From Gammaproteobacteria bacterium (lineage in GTDB: Bacteria > Pseudomonadota > Gammaproteobacteria > Steroidobacterales > Woeseiaceae): a stretch of DNA of 64,000 bases. The first letter of the stretch is position 1; each line of letters begins with the position of its first letter. Below the pieces are notes generated by a model. The model saw only the letters and a program-made list of their open reading frames with translations, was not told where the DNA came from and did no database searches. Positions 42,320-51,072 of this stretch are shown here, piece after piece. The translations under genes and the position numbers were made by a program. The DNA is taken from assembly GCA_029862045.1 (NCBI GenBank), contig JAOTYE010000015.1, positions 1-64,000 on the forward strand, written 5' to 3'.

Positions 42320-43068
42320 CCGCCTCGGAAATCAACATCATCGTTCCTGCGTTCTTCGCCTGTCTGCTGGTGCTGAGTACGCACGTGCCACTGGGCACAG
42401 AAGTGCTGCGCCGCGGCATTATCTTCATCGATTTGGCTATTGCACAAGTCGCCGGACTCGGCGTCATTGCCGCCGATACAATGGGATGGGAGGCAGAAGG
42501 GTGGATGGTGCAATTTGCGGCCGTGACAGCCGCAATGCTGGCGGCTTTCATTTTGCATTTGACCGACAAGCGCTATCCCGAGATTCAGGAAGCCCTGATC
42601 GGTGTGGCCTTCGTGCTCGCAGCTACGGTCGGAATTTTGCTGCTGGCCGGCAATCCGCATGGCGGCGAACATCTTAAAGAGTTGCTGGTCGGACAAATCT
42701 TGTGGGTGAACTACGAGCAGCTGCTTCCTGCCGCAGTCGTTTGTGCATTGGTCTTGATGGCCTGGTACCGGATACGTGACCGACTGCAGCATTTTGGGTT
42801 TTACGCCATTTTCGCGTTTGCCGTAACGGTATCGGTACAACTTGTCGGCATCTACATGGTATTCGCATGCCTTATCATCCCGGCACTCGCAACACGGCGA
42901 ATAGAGCGGCGGGGAGTCAGGATTGCGAGCGGTTACGCCGTTGGTATCGCCGGCTGTATGCTCGGCCTGATTCTGACGTTACGTGCCGATCTGCCAGCGG
43001 GCGCTGTGATCGTGATGTGTATGGCCGTCGTCGCACTGCTATTCGCGCTGCTACTCAAATTTCGTTGA
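42316..43068 (+). CDS. znuB: Zinc/manganese-type ABC transporter permease
   Basis: 250 aa, seven to eight membrane helices, ABC-3 family (LSTHVPLGTEVLRRGIIFIDLAIAQVAGLG; VQLVGIYMVFACLIIPAL). It forms the membrane channel for the ZnuA-bound metal. No ATPase gene (znuC) follows or precedes it; the next 90 bp hold no gene. Confidence 0.85.
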   Translation: MTASEINIIVPAFFACLLVLSTHVPLGTEVLRRGIIFIDLAIAQVAGLGVIAADTMGWEAEGWMVQFAAVTAAMLAAFILHLTDKRYPEIQEALIGVAFVLAATVGILLLAGNPHGGEHLKELLVGQILWVNYEQLLPAAVVCALVLMAWYRIRDRLQHFGFYAIFAFAVTVSVQLVGIYMVFACLIIPALATRRIERRGVRIASGYAVGIAGCMLGLILTLRADLPAGAVIVMCMAVVALLFALLLKFR

Positions 43069-43160
43069 TCAGTACGGCGCTCTCGGTAAGTTCGTATAAC
43101 AAATCGGGCCGTGGTACGTAAAAGTGAAGATACACGGTCTTAAATGAGCAGCCCCTGACT

Positions 43161-44252
43161 ATGAACCACATCTTTTCCTGCGTAGCATTGCTGGCGCTTA
43201 CGCTGGCTGGCGGCACGAGCGCTGCCAAAGAGCAGCGGCTGTTTCAGAACGATGCGCCCTTGAAAGCCGTCCTGACAGCGCCGATCACGCAGACATACGG
43301 GCAGCGGCATCAGGATGTACGCCTCTACCATCCGGGTCAGTGGACTTATATCGACAACGACGGCCAGACAAAGAGACTGGAGGTGTCCATACGTACGCGC
43401 GGGCACTTTCGTCGCGAGTACTGCGAATTGCCGCCGCTGCAACTGAATTTCAAGAAGTCCCAGGTCAAAGGAACTCTTTTTGCAGGCCAGAACAAGTTAA
43501 AAGTAGTCGCTCCGTGCAAGGACAGCGGAAGATATCAGCAATATGTCATCCTCGAATACCTGGCGTATCGAACGTTCGAAATCATCACTGATCACAGTTT
43601 TAAGACAAGGTTGGTGCGACTCAGTTATGTTGATAGCGACGAGAAGTTGGAGTCCTGGACAGATCTCGTATTTGTCATCGAGGCTGATGCCGATGTGGCA
43701 AAACGGCTGAGATTGGACAGGCTGCACCTGCCGTCCCTCAAGTACGCTCGCCTGGATCATCCACAGACCGCGTTGGTGCAGCTGTTCCAGCTGTTGATCG
43801 CCAATAACGATTTCTCGGTAATAAAAGGGTCACGCGACCAGGATTGCTGCCACAACGTTCTGGTTCTGGGGACGGAGGATGTCGACAGCGCGCGTGTTCC
43901 AGTCCCTTTCGATTTCGACATGTCCGGGATGGTAAACACTGGTTACGCGGCGCCGCCCAGCCAGCTGCCGATTAACGATGTGCGGCAGCGCTACTTTAAC
44001 GGGCTTTGTCAGCCGGACGAGATTCTGGCTGAGGCGATAGCGCATGTGCAGTCGAAACGGGATGAAATTCTCGCGTTGTACGAAAACTCAGCAGAGCTCG
44101 ATGCCAGGAACAAATCGAAGTCAGTGGACTACATTAAAGACTTCTTCGACATCCTGGACAGCCCGAAACGCATACAGCGTGAAATCGTTGGTCGTTGCAG
44201 GGGCAGGGGCCTGATGGAGCAGATGCTCGAGTCGTCTACAGACCCGACCTAG
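43161..44252 (+). CDS. Exported CotH-kinase-like protein
   Basis: 363 aa. Signal peptide (about 1-22). The order of blocks resembles the CotH family: IRTRGHFRREYC, LVRLSYVD near the middle, LLIANNDFSVIKG, and VPFDFDMSGMVN in place of the usual late D-FD motif. Four or more cysteines suggest disulfides in the periplasm. CotH proteins are secreted atypical kinases. It converges on the DUF4956-like gene (17-bp overlap), a family often found together with CotH. Kinase activity is unproven. Confidence 0.6.
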   Translation: MNHIFSCVALLALTLAGGTSAAKEQRLFQNDAPLKAVLTAPITQTYGQRHQDVRLYHPGQWTYIDNDGQTKRLEVSIRTRGHFRREYCELPPLQLNFKKSQVKGTLFAGQNKLKVVAPCKDSGRYQQYVILEYLAYRTFEIITDHSFKTRLVRLSYVDSDEKLESWTDLVFVIEADADVAKRLRLDRLHLPSLKYARLDHPQTALVQLFQLLIANNDFSVIKGSRDQDCCHNVLVLGTEDVDSARVPVPFDFDMSGMVNTGYAAPPSQLPINDVRQRYFNGLCQPDEILAEAIAHVQSKRDEILALYENSAELDARNKSKSVDYIKDFFDILDSPKRIQREIVGRCRGRGLMEQMLESSTDPT

Positions 44253-45027
44253 GATCGATCGGATCGGACTTCGCCTGCTGCTCGAGCGCTTTGGCAGCTT
44301 TTTCGCCTCTGCGGAGGATTTTTCGTCGTACGAGATATTGCGACTCCAGACCATCGCCAAATGCGCAGACCAGCACCGCCGCGTAGTTGAAAAACACCGT
44401 CAGTACAACCGCAATCTCGATCGACTTGATGCCGGCAGCGATGCCGACGCCTATCGATGCGAGAATGAACAGGGTGTCGAAGGTATCGCTGAGTGCCCTG
44501 CGAAAACGAACGCCAGCCACAATCCCGGCAAGGCTAAACGCCAGGGCCAGACTGTGTTGCACGACAGTGACGATGCCAGCCACCACGGCCGGCAATACCA
44601 GTGCCGTCGTGTCGATCGAGTGATCGTAGACACTGTCGGCGTGAATGGCTTTGTAGACCCAGGAAACCGGCAGCATTAAAACCAATGTTGATAGCATCGC
44701 GTAGAATAGCGCCAGTGCTCCGCGCAGCCAGGCAGGTGGACGGGCCAGTTGTGCCCGCTGGGTTTCGGTCACTATGTCTTCGAGTTCCTCGTCATCGGCG
44801 CTCAGGAAAGCTTCTTCGAGGTCGAGCGCGCTGGAACTGCCGTAATAGGCGATATCGCCGACGCCGCCCAGGGGGAGTTCGTCGACAAAGCCCGGAAATA
44901 CCGCAACCGTGAGGACGAGCAATGCCGCGAGGCCAGCGTAGTAAATCGTTATTTTCGCTAGCACGTCACGCAATTTCTTGCGGTGTCCTGCAATATGGGC
45001 GCCGACTTGCGTTTTTTGGTCCATCAC
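44236..45027 (-). CDS. DUF4956-like membrane protein
   Basis: 263 aa. About five membrane helices: one at about 29-48, one at about 102-123, and three in 140-225. The core IVAGVRFRRALSDTFDTLFILASIGVGIAAGI matches the DUF4956 pattern (arginine-rich turn followed by a Gly-rich helix). These proteins associate with CotH and VTC (polyphosphate polymerase) domains in bacteria. An acidic stretch (about 70-92) lies in the first long loop. Function unknown. Confidence 0.65.
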   Translation of the reverse strand: MMDQKTQVGAHIAGHRKKLRDVLAKITIYYAGLAALLVLTVAVFPGFVDELPLGGVGDIAYYGSSSALDLEEAFLSADDEELEDIVTETQRAQLARPPAWLRGALALFYAMLSTLVLMLPVSWVYKAIHADSVYDHSIDTTALVLPAVVAGIVTVVQHSLALAFSLAGIVAGVRFRRALSDTFDTLFILASIGVGIAAGIKSIEIAVVLTVFFNYAAVLVCAFGDGLESQYLVRRKILRRGEKAAKALEQQAKSDPIDPRSGL

Positions 45028-45181
45028 GCAACCTTAATCGTGGAATGCGGTCGTGGCAATCACCACACGTACGCACATTCCGCGATCCCGGCAGGCGGCG
45101 ATGAATGGTATACGATGACCGCAAGTAGGCCCCTTGCGTCTCTGCATGTCGCTGGGGCCCCGCAGTTCAGGAGTTGAGGCA

Positions 45182-45475
45182 ATGAATTCGGCCGATAGCG
45201 TCGCGCGAAAACCGATGGACCTTGCCCAGGCCGATGTGCCTCGGGGTGAGGTGCATATCGTCGCCGAGCGCTGCAAGGAATGCAGCTACTGCATCGTCTA
45301 TTGCCCGGAAGACGTGCTGGTTTACACCGAGGAGACCAATGCGAAGGGTTATCACTATCCAATGATCGCAGAGGGCAAGGCCGAGGCGTGTGTGCTGTGC
45401 AAGTTCTGCGATCTGATCTGTCCCGAACTGGCCATTCATACCACCGACGCCAGCGACGAAGCACAGGGGAGCTAG
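45182..45475 (+). CDS. korD: 2-oxoglutarate:ferredoxin oxidoreductase, ferredoxin subunit
   Basis: 97 aa. Two [4Fe-4S] motifs: C31, C34, C37, C41 (CKECSYCIVYC) and C70, C73, C76, C80 (CVLCKFCDLIC). First gene of a five-gene operon, 3 bp from korA. The ATG at 45182 follows an upstream GAGG. It should relay electrons from KorAB. Confidence 0.88.
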   Translation: MNSADSVARKPMDLAQADVPRGEVHIVAERCKECSYCIVYCPEDVLVYTEETNAKGYHYPMIAEGKAEACVLCKFCDLICPELAIHTTDASDEAQGS

Positions 45476-45478
45476 GCG

Positions 45479-46663
45479 ATGCCGCCGGAAACAGCAGCAA
45501 AGACAGTCGCACCAGAGGCGGCGCAACGTGTTTTAACGGGCAGGCGATTCATGTTGGGCGATCATGCCTGCGCCGAAGGTGCCCTGGCTGCCGGCCTCGA
45601 TTTCTTCGCCGGCTACCCCATTACGCCATCGACGGAAGTCGCGGAACACCTCGCGAGCAGGCTACCGGCGGTTGGCGGCCGATTTGTGCAGATGGAAGAC
45701 GAGTTGGGCAGCATCGCCGCCATTATCGGTGCTTCTGCCGCGGGCGCGCGAAGCTTCACGGCGACCTCCGGTCCTGGCTTCAGCCTGATGATGGAGAACA
45801 TCGGTCTGGCAGCGATGATGGAAATCCCGTGTGTGATCGTCAACGTACAGCGCGCGTCCCCGTCCACGGGCTTGCCAACCATGGTGGGGCAGTCCGATAT
45901 CCTGCAGGCTCGCTGGGGCTCGCACGGCGACTACGGCATCGTCGCCTACTGCCCTTCGTCACCGCAGGAATGTTTCGACCAGACAATAGATGCTTTCAAT
46001 ACGGCTGACCGCTACAGGATCCCGGTCTTTATCCTGATGGATGAGGTCGTCGGACATATGGCCGAGCGAGTGGAAATCCCCGCGGCGAACGAGATTCCCC
46101 ATGTGCCGCGCAAACGACCGCGGACGAAACCCGAAGAGGGGATCTTCCTGTCTTACGCGCCAGATGAAGACCTGGTACCGCCGATCGCACACGCGGGTGA
46201 GGGCTACAAGGTCCATATGACCGGACTCACGCACGACGAACGCGGTTATCCTGAACTGACGCCGGAAACACACGACAAGCTGGTAAACAGGCTCGTGGAC
46301 AAGGTCCGTCTCAACGCACTGGATATCGTGGATTTCGACGAACAGCATGTCGACGATGCGGAATGCGTCGTCATTGCATACGGCTGTACGGCGCGGTCGG
46401 CCAGCGCGGCTGTCGATCAGGCACGGGCCGAGGGTTTACGCTGCGGTTTGCTGCGGCCAAAAACGATCTGGCCGTTTCCCGAAGAACGCGTGCGGCGACT
46501 CCTGGAGATCGGCAAAATAAAGAGATTCATCGTCCCGGAGATCAACCTCGGCCAGCTGCGGCGCGAAGTCGAACGCCTGACGCAGCTGCCAACAATAGGT
46601 CTGAATCACGCCGGTGGCGCGATGCCTACTCCCAACGCGATACTGGAGATAATCAGGTCATGA
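45479..46663 (+). CDS. korA: 2-oxoglutarate:ferredoxin oxidoreductase, alpha subunit
   Basis: 394 aa. AGYPITPSTEVAEHLA (pyrimidine-binding), VQMEDELGSIAAIIGAS, and ATSGPGFSLMMENIGLA are closely matched to KorA-type alpha chains, as is the LPTMVGQSDILQARWG stretch. It converts 2-oxoglutarate and CoA to succinyl-CoA with reduced ferredoxin, or runs in reverse. Branched-chain 2-oxoacids are an alternative substrate. Only distantly like PorA at 1193-2386. Overlaps korB by 4 bp. Confidence 0.87.
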   Translation: MPPETAAKTVAPEAAQRVLTGRRFMLGDHACAEGALAAGLDFFAGYPITPSTEVAEHLASRLPAVGGRFVQMEDELGSIAAIIGASAAGARSFTATSGPGFSLMMENIGLAAMMEIPCVIVNVQRASPSTGLPTMVGQSDILQARWGSHGDYGIVAYCPSSPQECFDQTIDAFNTADRYRIPVFILMDEVVGHMAERVEIPAANEIPHVPRKRPRTKPEEGIFLSYAPDEDLVPPIAHAGEGYKVHMTGLTHDERGYPELTPETHDKLVNRLVDKVRLNALDIVDFDEQHVDDAECVVIAYGCTARSASAAVDQARAEGLRCGLLRPKTIWPFPEERVRRLLEIGKIKRFIVPEINLGQLRREVERLTQLPTIGLNHAGGAMPTPNAILEIIRS

Positions 46664-47484
46664 GCACACCCCAACAAGACGATTTCGCCGTCGTACATCC
46701 GTTCGATCACCTGATGCGCGCCGACCGTCTACCTCATATCCTGTGCGGCGGATGTGGCATCGGCACGGTAATTCACGGCTACGTGCGTGCGGTCAGTGAA
46801 TCCGGCGTCGATCCGGACCGGCATGTTTGCGTGTCCGGCATTGGCTGCAGCGGGCGGGCGGCCGGCTATGTCAATGTCGACTCGTATCACTCGACGCACG
46901 GTCGCGCGCTACCCTTCGCACTGGGCATCGCGGTCCACAATCCCGAATTGAAAGTCACGGTTATCAGTGGCGATGGCGACCTCATGGCGATAGGCGGCAA
47001 TCATTTCATTCACGCCGCGCGGCGCAACGTCAATCTGAATGTCATCTGCATCAACAATTTCAACTACGGTATGACCGGCGGACAAGTGGGACCCACCACG
47101 CCGATCGGTGCGAAGGGAACAACTGCACCGCAAGGAAGTATCGAGCATCCGTTCAACCTGCCGTATCTGGCGAAAGCCTGCGGAGCCTCGTTAGTTGCGC
47201 GCTGGACGATCCTGCATGTCCGCCAGTTCACGGATGCGGTATTGCGGTCGATGGACAAGGATGGGTTCTGTTTCACGGAAGTCCTCTCGCCGTGTCCCAC
47301 CAGCTTCGGGCGGCGCAATAAACTGGGCGAGGGACTCGATGAGGTCGAAATGTACCGCGAGCGCTGTCACATCGAGAACGGCGCCCAGAATCTCGAAGAG
47401 CTGGATATCGATATCGTCGATCACGAGCAGCCGATCACGGTGGGCAATTTCGTCGATATTGAACGCTCGGCTTTTCATGCATGA
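46660..47484 (+). CDS. korB: 2-oxoglutarate:ferredoxin oxidoreductase, beta subunit
   Basis: 274 aa. Cluster cysteines C29/C32 (LCGGCG) and C63 (GIGCSGR), TPP motif GDGDLMAIGGNHF (from 104), and NNFNYGMTGGQVGPTTP typical of KorB. The ATG at 46660 overlaps the korA stop (ATGA); the longer frame inside korA is rejected. Confidence 0.88.
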   Translation: MSTPQQDDFAVVHPFDHLMRADRLPHILCGGCGIGTVIHGYVRAVSESGVDPDRHVCVSGIGCSGRAAGYVNVDSYHSTHGRALPFALGIAVHNPELKVTVISGDGDLMAIGGNHFIHAARRNVNLNVICINNFNYGMTGGQVGPTTPIGAKGTTAPQGSIEHPFNLPYLAKACGASLVARWTILHVRQFTDAVLRSMDKDGFCFTEVLSPCPTSFGRRNKLGEGLDEVEMYRERCHIENGAQNLEELDIDIVDHEQPITVGNFVDIERSAFHA

Positions 47485-47493
47485 TCAACAGCG

Positions 47494-48051
47494 ATGCCTA
47501 AAGCGATGAATGACAGTATCGAAATTCGCCTGGGCGGCGTGGGTGGACAGGGTATCGCGCTGGCTGGCACCCTGTTGGGTAATGCGGCCGCGCTGTACGA
47601 CGATAAGGAAGCCGTATTCACGCAGACCTATGGCCCGGAAGCGCGTGGTGGCGCATCCCGGGCGGACATCATTATCAGCGATAACCCGATCGCCTATCCG
47701 TTTGTTACACGCCCGCATGTTGTGGCCGTTCTGTTTCAGGAGGCATACGAGAAGTTTGGGCAAGAGCTTGCGCCGGGTGGGCTGTTGATCGTCGAAAACG
47801 ATCTCGTCAACGCGCGCACAGACGATGCCGACGTGGTCAGGCTCCCTGCCGTAAAGATCGCAGAGGAGCTTGGCAATAAATTAGCCGCTAATATCGTCGT
47901 GCTCGGATATCTGATCGGCGCCACCAACGCGGTCAGCTTGCATGCGATGGAGGAAGCCATTCGCGCGACAGTCAACGCACGCCATCTGGACCTCGACATG
48001 CAGGCGCTCAATGCCGGTTTCACGCTGGCCGTCGAGGCCGGCAATGACTGA
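47494..48051 (+). CDS. korC: 2-oxoglutarate:ferredoxin oxidoreductase, gamma subunit
   Basis: 185 aa. Pyruvate/ketoisovalerate oxidoreductase catalytic domain: LGGVGGQGIALAGTLLG, TQTYGPEARGGASRADIIISD and NIVVLGYLIGATNAV. It completes the four-subunit enzyme. The 3' end overlaps the next gene by 8 bp, which ties the HdrA-like protein to the complex. Confidence 0.88.
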   Translation: MPKAMNDSIEIRLGGVGGQGIALAGTLLGNAAALYDDKEAVFTQTYGPEARGGASRADIIISDNPIAYPFVTRPHVVAVLFQEAYEKFGQELAPGGLLIVENDLVNARTDDADVVRLPAVKIAEELGNKLAANIVVLGYLIGATNAVSLHAMEEAIRATVNARHLDLDMQALNAGFTLAVEAGND

Positions 48052-49426
48052 CTCTATCCTTATCGTCGGTGGCGGCGTTGCAGGCCTTACAGCGGCAATT
48101 GCATGTGCCGAGGCGGGAGTGCGTGCCATCGTCGTCGAGCATGACGCCATCGTGGGCGGCAGGCTGGCCGCGGCGATGACGCAAAAATCCTCGGTCGGCG
48201 ACAGCATTGACGGCGTCCCGATACCGAAACTCGACGCCTTGGCCAAAATGAGCAACATCGAGATTTTCACGTTGGCCAATTTAGAAGAGATCCAGGGCGG
48301 ACCAGGCAATTTCGATATCTCCATACGCGAGCGTGCTCGATTCGTCACCGAGGACTGTACGCTCTGCAATCACTGCCGCCCCGTGTGTCCCGTCGTGCGC
48401 TCCAACGAACACGACGCTGGCCTGAGTTATCGCAAGGCAATCTACGCGCCGTTCCCGGAGACGATGCCGCCGGAGTTCGTCATCGATATTGATGCCTGTC
48501 TCAATACGCCCCCCAACTATTTGCCGTGCAATCGATGTACCGAGGTGTGTGACGACGATGCCATTCATTTTGACGTGCCGCTGGAGCGCCTGCACCAACG
48601 AAAGGTCGGCGCAGTTGTTCTTGCAGCAGGGTTTGAAACTGCGACCGACAGCGGCGCCAGCCATCGCGGCTATGGTGAATACCCCGATGTTGTGACGACA
48701 GCGGAAATGGAACGGCTGCTCACGGCGCCCGGGCCGACCGGCGGTTTCGCCGCCAGGCCTTCCGACGAAGAATATGCGAATAGCATCCTTTTCATACTCG
48801 ATGAACTGACGCCGTTTGCGGTACACATTGTGGCCAGCCAGATTGGTCGGCTGATCGCGCAGGATGTCACCAAGATTGCGCTGCTGGTGACGAATCAGCC
48901 CGGCAACGGCGAACAAGGCAGTTTGCTACAGGGATTTCCCGAGGGCCTGACGGTTAACTACGGATTGCTGCAGAAAGTCGAAGCCAGGGCAGACAACAAG
49001 ATCACGGTGACCTATGCGGACTTTTCCAGTAGCCGGATACCGGAGGAGCAATACGACCTGGTGGTATTGAATTCGATTGTCAGTCCGGCATCGGGGCTCG
49101 ACGGGCTCGCGCAGGTGATCGGTTGCGAGCTCGCCGATAATGGCTACGTCTCCAGGCCGGACTCCGATAACTCCTGCGCAACGAGCCGTCCAGGTATTTA
49201 CGCAGCAGGCGGCGCCGCTGGAGCGACGATCCTCGGCACAGCCGTAGCGGAGGCAGAGGTAGCAGCATCGGCCGCACTGGCGCACCTCGACCCGCGATTG
49301 CTGGGTGATGGGCATGCGGCCGCAGGGGACAGTGAGGCGGGCCTGGAGGCGGCGGTTGCATCGCAAGAAGAACTTCGTGCCCGGATCGAGCGTGCCTTGT
49401 TTGCGATGCTCGAGAGCGGCGAGTGA
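48044..49426 (+). CDS. HdrA-like FAD/iron-sulfur electron-transfer protein
   Basis: 460 aa. FAD site ILIVGGGVAGLTAAIACAEAG (5-24 core) with VVEHDAIVGGRLA, then two cluster motifs: C105, C108, C111, C115 (CTLCNHCRPVC) and C152, C162, C165, C169. The block SYRKAIYAPFPETMPPEFVI and DDDAIHF is the signature core of heterodisulfide reductase subunit A. The methanogen N-terminal insertion and C-terminal ferredoxin domain are missing. A C-terminal Gly/Ala segment (YAAGGAAGATILGTAVAEAE) closes the FAD fold. Being encoded in overlap with korC, it probably accepts or delivers electrons for KorABCD. Bifurcation is speculative. Confidence 0.85.
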   Translation: MTDSILIVGGGVAGLTAAIACAEAGVRAIVVEHDAIVGGRLAAAMTQKSSVGDSIDGVPIPKLDALAKMSNIEIFTLANLEEIQGGPGNFDISIRERARFVTEDCTLCNHCRPVCPVVRSNEHDAGLSYRKAIYAPFPETMPPEFVIDIDACLNTPPNYLPCNRCTEVCDDDAIHFDVPLERLHQRKVGAVVLAAGFETATDSGASHRGYGEYPDVVTTAEMERLLTAPGPTGGFAARPSDEEYANSILFILDELTPFAVHIVASQIGRLIAQDVTKIALLVTNQPGNGEQGSLLQGFPEGLTVNYGLLQKVEARADNKITVTYADFSSSRIPEEQYDLVVLNSIVSPASGLDGLAQVIGCELADNGYVSRPDSDNSCATSRPGIYAAGGAAGATILGTAVAEAEVAASAALAHLDPRLLGDGHAAAGDSEAGLEAAVASQEELRARIERALFAMLESGE

Positions 49427-49521
49427 GAGAATCCGTCCTTTTGGAGTGCTTGCGGGCCTGACTGGCGCCAGCATTTTTTGGCCAAACGGAGGTATCATCA
49501 CCGCATAACAGAGGGAATCAC

Positions 49522-51066
49522 ATGTTGCCGCATCAAGACGTCGTTGCCGAGATCCTGGAGCTGCCCGATGGGCCGCAGATCGGCGCATTCTTCGACTTCG
49601 ACGGGACCGTAATATCCGGTTACTCCGCATTCGCATTCATTGAGGAACAGATCAGGCGTGGCCACTTGTCGCCGCGCGAACTTGTCGAGCTATTCGGGGC
49701 GATGGCCAGTTTTGGCATGGGCAATATGGGTTTCTCGGCCATGATGCTCGCAACGACACAGTTCTTGCGCGGCATTCGCGAAGACAGCTATGCGGCCTTC
49801 GGTCAGGAGTTGTTCGAATCGCATATCGCGCGCTCAATCTATCCGGAATCGCGAGCGTTGGTGCATGCGCATATTCGCAAAGGCCACACGGTCGCGATCA
49901 TTTCGTCGGCGACGCCATACCAGGTTGAGCCGGCCGCGCGTGACCTCGATATTGAGCACGTACTCTGCACGCGACTCCAGGTCGAGAAAGGGATGTTCAC
50001 TGGCGCCGTTGTGCGACCAACGTGTTTCGGCCCGGGCAAGGTTACGGCCGCCGAGTCACTCGTTGATCAGTTCGGGGTCGATCTTGGGCAGAGTTTTTTT
50101 TATTCTGACAGTGACGATGATATTCAGCTGCTTGAGCGTGTCGGTAATCCAAGGCCCCTGAATCCAAACAATAAGCTGCTTGCGATCGCCGAACGGCGTG
50201 GCTGGCCCGTGCGCAAGTTTGGCAGCCGCGGTGAAACGCATATTTCAGACTGGATTCGTTCACTGATGATGCCGGTAAGTCTGGTCGGATCGTTCATCGC
50301 CGGTTTGCCGATATGGGCACTGACGGGCTCCAGACGCGAAGCGCTGAATTTCTCCGTGTCGCTTTTTGCGGACACGGCGAGCGCACTAATCGGACTGCAT
50401 CTGAAAATCAAAGGCGAACATCACCTGTGGTCACATCGACCCGCCGTGTTCATATTCAATCACCAGAGCAACGTCGATCTCGTCATTGTGGCCCGCTTGT
50501 TACGTCGCGACATCACCGGTGTTGGTAAGCGCGAAATTCGGGACATGCCGATCGTCGGACGCATCATGGAAGCGGCGGGTGTTGTACTGATCGATCGCAG
50601 GAACACGGCGAACGCAATTGAGGCGATGACGCCGCTTGTCGACGCGATGCGTGTCGAGGGCAAGTCCGTTTGCCTGTCGCCCGAAGGCACCCGTGCGATC
50701 ACGCCCAAGCTTGCACGGTTCAAGAAAGGTGCGTTCCACCTGGCGATGCAGGCTGGCGTGCCCATCGTACCGATTGTGATTCATAACTCAGGCGATGTGC
50801 AGCCCAAGGGCGATATCCTCTATCACCCGGGAACTGTCGAGATCGAGGTCTTGCCACCGGTTGATACCAGCAACTGGTCACTCAGTAAGATCGAAGACCA
50901 CGTTACCGAGGTAAGGAACATGTATCTTCAGGCGCTGGACCAGGACGAGGCTCCAAAAGTCGTCGAAATAACAAAGAAGAGACCGGCCGCCAAGTCGAAA
51001 CCGCGAGCGAAGCGAAAAACGCAGCGGGTTTCGCCCACCAACGATTCCGCGCTGAGTTCGGAGTAG
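49522..51066 (+). CDS. HAD phosphatase-PlsC acyltransferase fusion
   Basis: 514 aa. N-terminal HAD-IB domain (FFDFDGTVISGY, D25/D27; SSATPYQVEPAA; YSDSDDDIQLLE) and C-terminal 1-acylglycerol-3-phosphate acyltransferase (NHQSNVD at about 312, SPEGTRAI), ending in a basic tail (AAKSKPRAKRKTQR). It could acylate lysophosphatidate and also dephosphorylate the product, thus feeding diacylglycerol to the wax ester synthase/DGAT 6 bp downstream. Good Shine-Dalgarno (GAGGGA). Confidence 0.87.
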   Translation: MLPHQDVVAEILELPDGPQIGAFFDFDGTVISGYSAFAFIEEQIRRGHLSPRELVELFGAMASFGMGNMGFSAMMLATTQFLRGIREDSYAAFGQELFESHIARSIYPESRALVHAHIRKGHTVAIISSATPYQVEPAARDLDIEHVLCTRLQVEKGMFTGAVVRPTCFGPGKVTAAESLVDQFGVDLGQSFFYSDSDDDIQLLERVGNPRPLNPNNKLLAIAERRGWPVRKFGSRGETHISDWIRSLMMPVSLVGSFIAGLPIWALTGSRREALNFSVSLFADTASALIGLHLKIKGEHHLWSHRPAVFIFNHQSNVDLVIVARLLRRDITGVGKREIRDMPIVGRIMEAAGVVLIDRRNTANAIEAMTPLVDAMRVEGKSVCLSPEGTRAITPKLARFKKGAFHLAMQAGVPIVPIVIHNSGDVQPKGDILYHPGTVEIEVLPPVDTSNWSLSKIEDHVTEVRNMYLQALDQDEAPKVVEITKKRPAAKSKPRAKRKTQRVSPTNDSALSSE

Positions 51067-51072
51067 CTGCAA

